Assembly: GCA_033725935.1 (NCBI GenBank)
Contig: MU867061.1
Coordinates: forward strand, 496,001-560,000
Origin: Cladorrhinum sp. PSN259
Taxonomy: Eukaryota > Ascomycota > Sordariomycetes > Sordariales > Podosporaceae
Direction: 5' to 3'
Length of the DNA: 64,000 nucleotides
The notes beneath the pieces were generated by a model. That model ran no database searches. It was not told the origin of the DNA and saw only the letters and a program-made list of their open reading frames with translations. Shown here one piece after another: positions 34,517 to 45,246 of the stretch. Both the position numbers and the translations under genes were made by a program. How positions within the stretch are numbered: the first letter of the stretch is position 1; each line of letters starts with the position of its first letter.

Positions 34517-35155
34517 ATGAAGTTCCAACTCCTCGCCGCAACCGCCGCCTTCTTCGCGGTCTCCATCACCGCCATCCCCGCTCCTGCTCCGGTTGATAAT
34601 CACGGTCTCCTCCCAGACACTGACGACTTTGACGGCTTCGAAGTTGAAGTGATCGAAGCTCGTGGCCCCGCAATCAGCGCCACGGCAGCCAACTTCAACT
34701 TTACTCGTGAATTCAATTTCCCCCTCGACTATCTCTTCGGCGAGATCGAAGCCATCCCGGACGAAGTCCTCGAAAAAGGCGACGAAGCCCTCCACGAGTG
34801 GCTCGTAGCCAACGGCGACCGCGCCCCCGATGAGAAGCTGAAGCGGGATACTCTTGACTCTGATGAATCTTTGAGCATCTTTGAGCGAGGCGAGCTCGCC
34901 GCCCGCGCTTCCATCTGGAAGATTGCCAAGTGCGTCGCTGCCATCGTTCAGCTGCTTGCTACCACTGCCGTCCCGGCTGCCAAGCTGCTGCGCATCAAGA
35001 AGTACATCAAGGCTCTGGGCGGCACCAAGGAGGCTGTCAAGTTGTTGCTTGGTGCTACTACCAAGGCGGAGAAGTTGAAGGCTGGCGGTGAGATTTTGGT
35101 TAACTTGTCTGCGGAGCTTTTGGGGATTAGTAGTGTCAAGAACAACTGCTTCTAA
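34517..35155 (+). CDS. Secreted precursor with Kex2-type site and cationic C-terminal domain
   Basis: This is a 212-residue single-exon gene. The signal peptide spans about 1-20 (ending ITAIPAPAP). The pro-region (about 21-110) is acidic and has one N-glycosylation site (NFT, 61-63). A Lys-Arg pair at 109-110 is a likely Kex2 cleavage site, and ERGELAAR marks the start of the last domain. Residues 131-212 are helical, strongly Lys-rich, alanine/leucine-rich, and contain just two cysteines (139 and 211), which could form one disulfide. The segment KKYIKALGGTKEAVKLLLGA recalls a widespread family of short secreted fungal proteins of unknown function. An effector or antimicrobial role is conceivable from the layout but unproven. 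Confidence 0.8.
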   Translation: MKFQLLAATAAFFAVSITAIPAPAPVDNHGLLPDTDDFDGFEVEVIEARGPAISATAANFNFTREFNFPLDYLFGEIEAIPDEVLEKGDEALHEWLVANGDRAPDEKLKRDTLDSDESLSIFERGELAARASIWKIAKCVAAIVQLLATTAVPAAKLLRIKKYIKALGGTKEAVKLLLGATTKAEKLKAGGEILVNLSAELLGISSVKNNCF

Positions 35156-35763
35156 GTAGCTAGATATTAGAGGCACGCAGAGGAAGGAATGGAGGGGGTT
35201 TGTGATCGGGTCGACGATGGGGTGGCAACATAGATGTATCCGGTTAGAAAGATGTACACTTGGTGTTCTCTGAATTTAGTACATGAAATCTTTAAAAAAC
35301 TGCGATAATTACGGACAATCCGGACGTTAAAGATAACAATGGATAAAATGATTGGTCAATTCATAGAATATTTGGTTTCAGTTTCATTGCATATGTACTA
35401 ATAATGAAGTCAAATTCCGGAATAAATTTCTCTGGGAACATACTTTTCACCACACCTTGCACCACACCTTGTACCACACCTTACATCACACCTAATATCA
35501 CACCTTACATCACACCTTACACCACACCTTACACCACACCTCCCGCACCTTACACCACACCTTACACCACACCTCCCATACTATATATATCGGCCGTAGC
35601 GAGGCCGGGGGTTTGGGTACTTGCCCCCATAGAGCTTCGCTATATATCTCTCCGCGTGCGCAGCAAAGAATGTTCGGGGAGAACGTATTTTTAAAAGGTT
35701 TTCCTACCCCCTACATAATAGAGTGCATTTTCCCGCCCCAGACAGACATAGCGAGAATACAAT
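35156..35763. other. 3' flank and promoter region with a minisatellite
   Basis: This lies between the secreted protein and the terpene synthase. Apart from the 12-bp minisatellite at 35449-35577, the spacer is AT-rich. The leader of the terpene synthase begins somewhere after about 35640. Confidence 0.55.
35449..35577 (+). repeat. 12-bp minisatellite upstream of the terpene synthase
   Basis: About eleven units of consensus ACCACACCTTAC, with substitutions (GC/GT/AT at the end) and two units altered to CCTCCC. It ends 186 bp before the terpene synthase ATG. Confidence 0.9.
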
Positions 35764-37075
35764 ATGTCTGGCTTCACCTCATTCGAGCCCCTTCTTTCCA
35801 ACCCAAAATTCGCCATTTTCGACTTCGCCCCGGGCGAGACGCACAGTCTCTCCACCGAAGATGCCAAGAAGACCGCCCGACGTCTCATCGAAGTCCTCAT
35901 TGTGCACTGTCTCGACAAACTAGGCTTTGACTCGTCCTACAACCCTCCCATCGACAGAGAGCTCCATAGTGACCTCGCGTCTTGGGCCGCCGAGAGCGTA
36001 ATTCCCCTCTGCGGGGACGATGAGTCCAAGACGAGGGACGTCACCGCGGCAATTCGAAACGCCGCTGTTGTGTCTGACTACCTCTACCCGCACGCCGACG
36101 CAGAGAGCCGAATGCACATGGCACGCGTCACACTTGCAGGGATCGCGTTGGACGACTTTGCGGGCCACGACGAAGCCGGACAGTTTGGGAGCTATGTCTA
36201 CGACCTGCTAATGGGCAAGGACATGGCGCAAGACGGCGGGTGGCTTGGTATGTTCACTCGCGTGACGCGGGACTACATGGCGCACTTTGGCGAGGCCGAC
36301 CCCCGGGCCGGCGCCCTGGGCGGCGCGGTCTTGTTCCACTACATTTCGTCGCTAGAGACCGAACGCAGGTTTGGCGGTAGCCTGGATACGGTGCCACCGC
36401 ACTTGCGCCCGTCTGCCCCGAGCGGCATCCGGGAGAATGATACGACGAGGAGTAGTCATGGATGTTGCCCCAAAGGGTTCCCTCGCTGGCATCGCGCGCA
36501 GTCAGGTGGTTCGGCTGCCTATGTGGCCGCGCTGTTTCACCGGGTGCCGTTTGACTATTGGATCACGGGCCTGGCCCCGCTGCTGCGGTTTACCGATCTG
36601 GTCAACGACCTAATGTCGTTCTCCAAGGAGTTGCTGGGTTCAACTGCGGGAGGGGAGATGGATATCAACTACGTGACGCTCCAGACGCTAGTCCGCCGCC
36701 AGGCCGGTACCCCGTCGCGGTTCGGGTCGTCACGCAGAGAGCTGTGGACATATCGCGATAGCCTGTGTGAGATGATGGACGAGATTGTGCAGGCTGTTTG
36801 CGAGGCTGATAAAGCGTTTGTGGAGTATCCCAGGTATGTATATTTGGCGAAAGAAAATACCGTAGAGGAGATAAACTGACAGTCACCGTGACAGACACTG
36901 CGATGAACATCAGCGGCATCTGTGGAACATGGATCAAGCTGCTCGCGCGTGGACGTCTTACAAGAATGGGTTTGTGAAGATGCATATTGATGCACCGAGG
37001 TGGGGTACAGAAGCTCTGAGGGCCGCTGTTCGTGACAAGGACGCATGGGCGATGCTGAAGGGTGAAATCAGTTGA
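35764..37075 (+). CDS. Trichodiene-synthase-like sesquiterpene cyclase
   Basis: Exons 35764-36833 and 36895-37075 flank a 61-nt intron (GTATGT...ACAG), giving 416 residues. It is a class I all-alpha terpenoid synthase. The first metal motif is DDFAGHDE at 130-137, and the second (NSE) is NDLMSFSKE at 281-289 with all three metal ligands. FPRWHRAQSGGSAAY at 239-253 supplies an Arg in the usual diphosphate-sensor area. The length and the spacing between motifs fit the TRI5/longiborneol-type group. The reaction is ionisation and cyclisation of a prenyl diphosphate, most likely farnesyl diphosphate, in the cytosol. The product cannot be predicted. Without the second exon the C-terminal helix is lost. 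It faces the P450 gene tail-to-tail with a 186-bp gap. Confidence 0.88.
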
Positions 37076-37261
37076 TCGGGTATCGAGTCGTCGTTGCTCG
37101 ATGAATAAAATTGAGCCACGAAGCATTCCATTTCAGTTAATCAGATCCTTTTAGATTCCCATTCATGTACTCATGAGCTTTAAAATCAAATTCTTCAACT
37201 TTAAAATACTCTTGTCCCCCAATTAGATCCCCACTCAAAATCCTCAACGCACTCCTCGTCA

Positions 37262-38878
37262 TTACTCCTCATTTTCCACATCCTCGGTAACCATAGCAAA
37301 CACCTTCTCTGAAGTTTCAAGGCTGACATTCCACTTGACACCCTCCATGCCCCCTCTCAACGTAATCTCGACGTCAATATCATTGTCAGGATTCAGGACA
37401 GCACCTGCGATCGGACTGTTGTCAATGCTAGGAAGCTTCCACTCTCCTCCCACCGGTTTCATGTCAAACCGCGCGGCAAAGAGGGCGGCTACTGTTAGGA
37501 TCTCATTCGTGACAAAATGCCGGCCCGGACAGAGCGTCTTTCCGCCCCCGAAAGCGCGGAAGGCGACCGCTCGCGGCCTGTTGCCCTTTTCCTCAGCAAG
37601 GAACCGGCGGGGATCAAACTCGTGGCAGTTCGAACCCCAGACGCTGGGATCATTATGAATGACGTAACCGGGGATCTGTACGAGGGCGCCCTTTTTGAGC
37701 AACCACTTGTCGAGATATGTGTCTTGCTCGACCTGTCTGACCGACGTCGTCATGGACCGGTGGCGGAGCATCTCTTGATATGTAGATACCAGGAGAGGGC
37801 ATTGACTCTTGACTGTGGTGATGTCGATCGTTTTACAAACTTTGCAGTCGGTGTCGAGCGTGGTTTTAACACAAGCGTCAATTTCTTCCCTCAGTTCCTC
37901 GAGGAGACCGGGGTGAGAGTAGACAAAACACAACATCCAAAAGGTCGCTGGTAAAGTGTTGGCAATAAGCGCCATGGTCCCGCCGACTTCGAACCGAGCT
38001 ACATCTTCCAGCGAGATGCCGCCGCCAGTTGCGACATCATGTCGGTTCCGAGTAAGCACCGATCCCTTCTCGTGACCGCCGGCTTTGTAATACTCGACAA
38101 AGGCCTTGGCGAGCTTCTCACGCGCCGCAATTGGTTTTTGAGCAAGCATCCGGGGGAGCCCGAGAACCAACGACAAGATGTTCCTTTCGAATTCCCAAAA
38201 AGCTTTTGCGTTTTCCGGGTCGTCGTAGGGATTCAGAGGGCCGAACACGGATCTCGTAGTGGCGACGGTAATGAGCTTTCTCGTCCACTCGTACAACGAA
38301 ACTCTCGGCGCCCATGGTCGCTCGCCCGCAAGGGGAGGTTGGTGAATCTCGTCAAGTTCCCGTGCGAGTTCTCCAATCATGATGCGATTCATGTCGTCGA
38401 GATTCGGGCCCGGCTTGAGTGCGGCGTGCAGGGTGGTGAATATCTCGGCCGCGAAGCCGCTGCCGGTTGTGACGGAATCCATCAGGAGTTTGTCCGTCTC
38501 CTTGCCGGTACCGCACACAGCAGCGGAAAACTTGATGGCAATGGGTGGCCAAGCGAGGATTTTATATTGTTTGAGGGCCTCGTGAACCAGTTCGGGTTTT
38601 GTAATGATGTACATCTTTTGGCCCGGCATGGGCAAGGTGAAGATGGGCGAGTCGATCTTTTGACTGAGGTCTTGGTAGTATCTGAAGGTGCGACGGGACA
38701 TTCCAATAAGGTGACCGATGAAGGGGATCGACTGGGGGGCTAATGGTGGTTCGCGAGGATCATGTGGAAATATGACATGGTTAAGTAGGTAGTAGCTGAT
38801 GGTAATGAAGCCGGCGAGCCCTGCTAAGAGCATCCGGGGATCACTATCAGTGATGGCCGACATGGTGATTGATGCCAT
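37262..38878 (-). CDS. Cytochrome P450, CYP7/CYP8-like
   Basis: A single exon of 538 residues from ATG 38878 (a second in-frame ATG lies at 38863). The N-terminal anchor spans about 16-34, then PPLAPQSIPFIGH. The I-helix is ALIANTLPATFWMLCFV. The ANTLPATFW block, lacking the usual acidic-Thr pair, is the signature of the CYP7A/CYP8 clade, whose members include sterol hydroxylases and prostacyclin synthase. The ExxR motif is EMLR. The heme loop FGGGKTLCPGRHF holds the axial Cys at about 450. Fungal relatives of this clade occur in secondary-metabolite clusters. Its tail-to-tail pairing with the terpene synthase suggests it oxidises the cyclase product; this is inference. Confidence 0.9.
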   Translation of the reverse strand: MASITMSAITDSDPRMLLAGLAGFITISYYLLNHVIFPHDPREPPLAPQSIPFIGHLIGMSRRTFRYYQDLSQKIDSPIFTLPMPGQKMYIITKPELVHEALKQYKILAWPPIAIKFSAAVCGTGKETDKLLMDSVTTGSGFAAEIFTTLHAALKPGPNLDDMNRIMIGELARELDEIHQPPLAGERPWAPRVSLYEWTRKLITVATTRSVFGPLNPYDDPENAKAFWEFERNILSLVLGLPRMLAQKPIAAREKLAKAFVEYYKAGGHEKGSVLTRNRHDVATGGGISLEDVARFEVGGTMALIANTLPATFWMLCFVYSHPGLLEELREEIDACVKTTLDTDCKVCKTIDITTVKSQCPLLVSTYQEMLRHRSMTTSVRQVEQDTYLDKWLLKKGALVQIPGYVIHNDPSVWGSNCHEFDPRRFLAEEKGNRPRAVAFRAFGGGKTLCPGRHFVTNEILTVAALFAARFDMKPVGGEWKLPSIDNSPIAGAVLNPDNDIDVEITLRGGMEGVKWNVSLETSEKVFAMVTEDVENEE

Positions 38879-40216
38879 GATTCTCAACGTTGTTGTTACC
38901 GTGGTTCAATCCAGTCAGCTGCAATGGGGAATAAGGGGTGCCTTTTATCTCAGCTTCCTAGATAAGTGCGATGCAATTGAGCGACTCGGACTTTTGGAGT
39001 CTGGTTTCAGGGATGGTCCCCCGCAATGCCAAGGTGTACGCCCGCCGCTCGTTGGATGCATTTGCGGGTTATGATACGCTGGCTTATATATAATATACGT
39101 AGCATGGAATGGTTGGTTAGCTTGGAATCCCAGAATATTGCTAACTACCTTGGGACTTTTGTTTTGTTTTTTCGCGTGTGTTGGCTCGCGTGTGTTGACA
39201 CAATGGGAGCTATTCTTCTCAATCGGGGAAGGTTTATGGCTGCAGAATACCCCCTGTTAGTGTGGTATAACCCACGGCAACGGTTTTTTTTGCGCCAACG
39301 GTTGGCAAATTCCTGACGGTTGTATGTAAATAAACTAAATTTAACTTTCCAACTGTTATTGTTATATAACTGTTGTTTCCCACCCCTATTATCAGTTTCC
39401 GTTCCAGTCCTGTCGGTGCGTGCCGAAAGCGAGAGACGCATGGATTGGGTATGTTTGTGGTGGGTATTGATAACTGGAAGACTAGATTTGTCAAAATAAA
39501 ATTCCCAATTTTCGCTCCATATCCAATTACTTGCGACCTTGGTCCCTTTTTTGGCAAACAACGTGGTGCAACAGCGACAAGAGACTGCATCTTGCTGTTG
39601 AAGCCGGTATACGTGCATGTCCAGCACTTTTCTCAACATCTCAACAACATATTACCTGCCCAGTGCAGAAGGTAGTAGTTTCCAAATTATGTAAACCCCA
39701 TGGCCTTAAAAAAAGGCTAGATAAGAAGGTTTGCCTAAAAAGTGCGACCACATCCCCTGATTCCTGTCTCGTTCAGCTTCGTGATCAACACTCGTGTCCT
39801 TCAGCCGCAAGTCTTGCAAAGGGATATAAATTGAATGGACCGTGGGGGCAACCTTTCCGGCGAGGACGGCATTCTTTATCAACTGATCATTGGTCAATTT
39901 TGGGTTAAATTACTTTGAGTTGGCCTTGGGCCCGCCCGGTCTTTCACTGCATGTGCGGGCCGCAAGGCAGCATGCTGTGTGGCGAAGCGTCGTACGAGCG
40001 TACCACCGACCGTATGTAGGTTGATATTGAAAGCCCATACCATCAAACTTGGAATATGCCACCAAGATGATGAACCGCACGCCGGGTGATGTTCAGAAAG
40101 TTTTAAGTTTTATGTATTTATACGACTTGGATGCCCCAGGCATACCAACAACTTTTCACTGGAATCCCCACCGCCAATTAACTTGACTGACACCAGCACA
40201 AGAGTTCTATTGCATC
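38879..40216. other. Intergenic with a related repeat arm
   Basis: About 1.3 kb including the P450 promoter (next to 38879) and the DUF3176 gene promoter (next to 40216). A relic related to the interspersed elements lies at 39276-39374. No gene was seen. Confidence 0.55.
39276..39374 (+). mobile_element. Interspersed element, arm C (degenerate)
   Basis: GGCAACGG, then CAACGGTTGGCAAATTCC and GTAAATAAAC, ending TATATAACTGTT, align in order with about 22085-22190 of copy A, with many substitutions. Only this arm could be recognised. Confidence 0.4.
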
Positions 40217-42544
40217 ATGGAACATCCTCGACAGTACGAAGAGGTTGAAGTTTATGTCAACGATGCTGTCTTGGTCGGCAGCAGCAGCTTCCCAACACCA
40301 ACAGACTTACCACCCGGTCGACCAGGATCTGAGCTATCCCCACCGACGGTCAGCACAACGAACGATGCCAAATTTGAGCAGCAGATGTCTGTTGGCGGTC
40401 GATCAACCAGTATGAGCAGTAACTCGGACATGATTTCAACTTCCGATGATAACGAATCCAACGAGACAGTCTTGGATGAAACTGCGAGCCAAGTAGGGAC
40501 CATACTCGTAAAGCCGCTCTGGAAGATCTGGATGCTCGAAGTGCTTTGCATTCTCGGCGGATTATCAGCTTTCGCAGCAATTGTCGTTGTGCTCGCCATC
40601 TTTGACCAGCAGCAACTACCCAATTGGCCACTAAAGATTTCCCTCAACACCCTCCTCGCCTTGCTCGCCATCCTAGCCAAAGCTGCCTTCATGGTACCGG
40701 TTTCTACAGCCATCAGTCAGGCCCAGTGGAGCTGGTTCTCTCAGCCAAGACCCCTGCACCACTTCCAGCTCATGGACCAAGCCAGCCGTGGCCCCGTGGG
40801 TTCAGCCAAGCTGGCCCTGCGAGTTCGACACAAACATTTCATCACTCTCGGGGCAGTGCTCAGCATCATCAGTGTTCTAACCTCCCCTATCACCCAGCTG
40901 GCAATCAACTATCCAGACCGTAACGTCGCGGATGGCGGAGAGCTCACGGCTCATGTCTCGGCGCTGCGCGGCCTCAGCCATCTTACGGATAACGTGGCGT
41001 TTGCAGCAAACAGCGCCATCCAGATGGCGTCGCTCCCCTCCACCGCGGTTGGCACCTACAATCCTATGATACCACTCGGGGCAGTCTGCCCTACCGGAAA
41101 CTGCACGTTTAGCAGGTACAACACCCTCGGCGTTTGCATGCAAAAGGTCAGCGTCACCCAGCACCTGATCGTCGAGGAGATGGACGACCCGAGTCCCGAA
41201 TACATTGCAAACTTGGCAGACAGCGGCACAGTTACCAAGTTCTTGACGCTGTATCCCGGTATAAAGCTCTGGAACGTCACGGTCCCGGGGGGCGACGTGA
41301 GCCTCGTTCACCAGAGCCACGTGGCAACGGCGCTGGGGATGCTCAACGGACGAAGGAGCCTGGCCTTTTCAGATGACTCGGCGCTGATGCAGACCCGGCT
41401 CGCTTCTTTTGTGCTCATACACACGGCCACCGCCCCGGAGGACGACGCCAACAGGGAAGCGATCCTGCAGTCGCAAGACTTCCGGACGATGGTGAGCAAC
41501 ATTCGAAACGTCCACCACGAGGCGGTCGAGGTCATCTTCCACCTCTGCGTTCAGACGTACGACACTGCCGTCAACCGCGGCATCGAACGCACCGAGATGG
41601 TGCAGTCGCTGGCTTTGCCGGCCCCGGGACAGGACCCGGACTTTTATCTCAACATGAATTGCAGTTCTCTCATCCGCGATGCTCTCCAGCGGTGCTTGGA
41701 CATCAAAATGGACTCGAACAAGACAATTCAGCTACAAGGCCCTGGCGGCGTGGGACCGGGATCTGAAGAGTTCGTCGTGACCAATCGCGCGATGCAGCAG
41801 ATAAGTATGGAGCTATGGTCCGCCTTGAACGGCATATCCTGGGATACCTTCTCGGACCCGAACCCGGGCCCGCTGGAATCAGGCTTCGCAGTGAGCTCGG
41901 CGGGGTCGACGGTGACCTGGAATCTCTTTGAGTATGTTTTGTTCCAGCCGGTGGATGTCGTGGACGGCGCCGTGCGGGACGAGAGGATGTACAGTTTCTT
42001 TTACAATATTGCCGCCGCCATTTCGTATCGGTAAGTGATAAGAGAATATATACTTGGCTGGTGAAAAATATGCAGACAGGAAGAAGAGAAGAAAAAAAAG
42101 AGAAGAGAAGCTAATCCGAGAAATTATAACTACTCCAGACTTCGGGACGCCTCGGCCGTCAAAGTATCAGAAAGCGCCTACAACATCACCGGCCAAGCGT
42201 GGAGGCGAGAATCATACGTCGACATCAGCTGGGGTTGGATCACCTACCTGGCCGTCGAACTCGTCCTGGCCGGCATCTTCCTGGCCTTGACCATACATAC
42301 TCAGGCCAAAGCTCGCCGGCGTTCGGAGGATAAGACGTCATCGGCTGCCAGTCTGATGTTCCACGACTACAAGGACGCTGCCATGGCTCCTCTTCTCGCA
42401 CTCAGCACCGAATGCAGAGCGGCTGCAGGCGGTGGGTTACAGCCGCGGGGCGAGATGAAGAAGATGGCCAAGAGGCTTCTGGTCAAGTTTCGAGGAAACG
42501 AAGTGGTTGTTGCTGGGACTGTGGATGGAAAGGAGGAGGTGTGA
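40217..42544 (+). CDS. DUF3176 multi-pass membrane protein
   Basis: Exons 40217-42030 and 42139-42544 flank a 108-nt intron (GTAAGT...CCAG, phase 2), giving 739 residues. The first 95 residues are Ser/Thr-rich and cytosolic. Hydrophobic segments follow at about 100-130, 135-160 and 205-230, with the conserved QAQWSWFSQPRPLHHFQLMD block between the second and third, which is typical of DUF3176. A long extracellular-looking part (about 230-610) has several N-glycosylation sites (NCTF, NVTV, NKTI) and cysteines. The final helix, WGWITYLAVELVLAGIFLAL, lies in exon 2 and confirms the splice. The family is fungus-specific, multicopy and of unknown function. Confidence 0.88.
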
Positions 42545-43346
42545 TGATTGTAGGTACAGGTGCCTAGGTATGCATGCAAGAAGATTTTAGTTCAGGATGA
42601 AGGACGCGCCAGTGCTAGACGTTGGCTGCGTTCGTTTTTTTTTTGGTGTCTGAAGAGATTGTGAAAGATTTGGGAAATGTTTTCCAGGACATGCATGTAT
42701 GCAGCTCGTACAGGTATGAGAAATGATGATCTAGATCTACATAGTCTACAAGTTGATGAAGTTATTTTTGTAAATGAGGTTTTGCTTGCGAGAGCTTTGT
42801 AATCACCATAGTCAGTGGGGAGTGGTCATGGTCAATCAATGCCTGAGACAAACTAGTGTACGAGAGCATGTATGTATGTAAGAGGCCCGAGGGTTTGTGT
42901 TACTCCGCGATCAATAGTTCACGGGTTTACCCCCCGGGCGCTAGACTGAGATTGGAAAGTGGTGGGATTTACTGTACCGAGATTTGTGATGGGAAAACGT
43001 GGGGATTGGTGCGCATATCCCATTAGCGAAATACGCATCTTGGTTGGCTTCTGTGCCGTCTGATATTCTGCAAGCCACAATGCAAACCAGTACAAATGCA
43101 GGCAGGCGTTGTGCTCGTGCGTAGCATTCCGGTACCGTCAACCAGGTAATTGTGAGCTAAATGTAGTAGGACGAAACACGTTCTATTAAGAACATGGATG
43201 GGATCGCGGTTTTTACATTACCATGTTCCATCTCACCCCAGCATCCCGACAAGATCAATAAAAGCTTATCTTCTAGATCGGGCCCGACACGGAAGCCAAA
43301 AAAGATCAAAAGAAACACACGCAAATCCACTCCATCTTCATATGAT
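42545..43346. other. Intergenic, no gene seen
   Basis: 3' flank of the DUF3176 gene and promoter of the PTH11-like gene. Nothing else was recognised. Confidence 0.55.
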
Positions 43347-44584
43347 ATGAGTTCTCCATCGCCGCCTCCGCCGCCGCGTGCTTCGGTGGACCAAGGCCAC
43401 CATGCTGGCCAGAGACTAGACGCCATTCCTGTCGCATCCGTCGGCACACTTCTCGCAATCGCCTGCGTCACCACTGCACTTCGAATTTACTGGAGGATCC
43501 GCCCGACCTGGCGAGTCGGCGCCGATGACTACGCGCTAGTTTTTGCCCTGGTATGCAAAACAAACAAACAAGAATGATGCCGGCGGGGCTCGTCGTCCGT
43601 CCTTGTGAATGCTTAACTGACACCGAGACATTTGCACCAGGCCCTAACGATCGCCTGGTATGGAGTGGACGCGGCCATGTGGCATAATGGCCGCGGCATC
43701 GAAGGCTTTGTTCCCGATCCCTGGACTATGGGGCCGCTGATTGTTGCCGATGGAGTGCTCTGGGTCTGGGGGCTCTGCGTGATCCGCATCTCGGTCGCCT
43801 TGATGCTTCTCCGGCTCAAGGAGTCGAGGTGGTGGAAGTGGACGCTGTCAACCGTCGTGAGCGTTCAGGTCAGCATGATCATCGTCGGCACCACTATGCA
43901 TCTCGTCATGTGCAGGCCCATCACGGCGAGGTGGGCTCCGACGCCCGAAGCCACATGTATTCCGCCGCCTAAGTTTAAGATTTACGGCTATGTCTACAGC
44001 GGTAGGTTGTCGCCCTTGTCTGTCTCGGCAGGCCACTGTTATTCGTCGCGTCTGTTGGCTAATCATGTTTTAATTCAACAGGCTTCACAATCGGATCTGA
44101 TCTGATTCTCTCGCTGCTGCCCGTCACCTTCATCTACGGCCTCACCCGACCCCGGCATGAGAAAGTGCTCATTGGATGCCTGATGGCGGCTGGGTTGGCA
44201 GCTACGGGGGTGGCTGTTGCGCGTTTGTTCCTCACAATGGGTTACGTGCCAGTCGGGAGGGTTGGTCCGGCCATCAACGCGCTGCAAGATCTGCTCTGGG
44301 GCCTCGAGCTCACGATTGGGGTGTTGACGGCGTCAATCCCGACGCTCAAAGCGCCTGTCCATCGACTGTTGCAGTCATGGGGGTGGCTCCAAAGTAACAA
44401 GTCCAGGAGCGACATGTCGGCGCCTGATAGCTTTCTCGACAATCCCACCATCGGTTCGCCCAATCAGCGACATATGAACCGGTGGGGCCCGATGCGGGAG
44501 GTCAACATGTACACATTGCAAAAAGGCCCGCCAACTCGGGAGCCGTGGGGGAGCGTTACCTACCTGGGTAGCAGCGCCGTGTGA
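43347..44584 (+). CDS. PTH11-like integral membrane protein (fungal rhodopsin-like domain)
   Basis: Three exons, 43347-43550, 43641-44001 and 44082-44584, with introns of 90 and 80 nt, give 355 residues. The start ATG at 43347 follows a stop-bearing upstream ATG. Seven hydrophobic segments can be counted from PVASVGTLLAIACVTTALRIYWR to the helix LQDLLWGLELTIGVLTASIPTL. The order and motifs (VGADDYALVFAL, YGVDAAMWHNGRGIE, LEL.IGVLTASIPTLKAP) match the large PTH11-like group of fungal seven-helix proteins. No CFEM domain precedes it. The C-terminal tail of about 80 residues is cytosolic. Some members sense surfaces during infection, but most are uncharacterised. Confidence 0.87.
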
Positions 44585-45246
44585 TGTATGATGGGTTATG
44601 TTTTCGATTCGGCACTATTTGGATTCTGGGCATGGTTCAAAGCATTTAATGGGCATGGGATTAAAACAGGTATCGGGTTCTGACATCATTTTCTTATTCC
44701 AACTACCAACAGCAACAATACATATCCTTATTGAGCAATATTAATTCCGGCTACCTCTGCCGTAGTTGTGGGGTAGATTAAAGGGGCGCTGGAATACCCC
44801 AACTTGGGTAACTACTGCGTGCCCGAGTGTCGCCATCAATCCAACGCTATTGTTGTGACCGGAGCCCTGAAAGGCACAGCGCAACCCACTATTATCTTGG
44901 CGCATGAAGAGTGCATGGTTGGGATACCACATGGGGCCAAGAAACGCCCTCGGGAGAGTTGGTTGGGGTGCAAAAGGCTGCATTGTACCTGGTCGCCCCC
45001 ATCCAAATCAGACGATTCCATTCAAGATGCAACTCACGGCTGTTGGTTATCTATGTATATGATGGATATATTAACGGTCTGGGGACTCCAACCCCGACAA
45101 AGGTCCCCCCCCGCAAAGCTTCTAGGCCACTCACTCACCGTTGTCCTCACTCATTCTCTCGAGTGTCTCTGCTTGCGCTGTTAATCGGTTCATTTTAGGA
45201 ACCCGGCAAAGAGAGCTTTATTCAAAACAAGCCGAAATACAAAACA
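44585..45246. other. Intergenic, no gene seen
   Basis: 3' flank of the PTH11-like gene and promoter/leader of the hydrolase. No coding or repeat signal was recognised. Confidence 0.55.
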
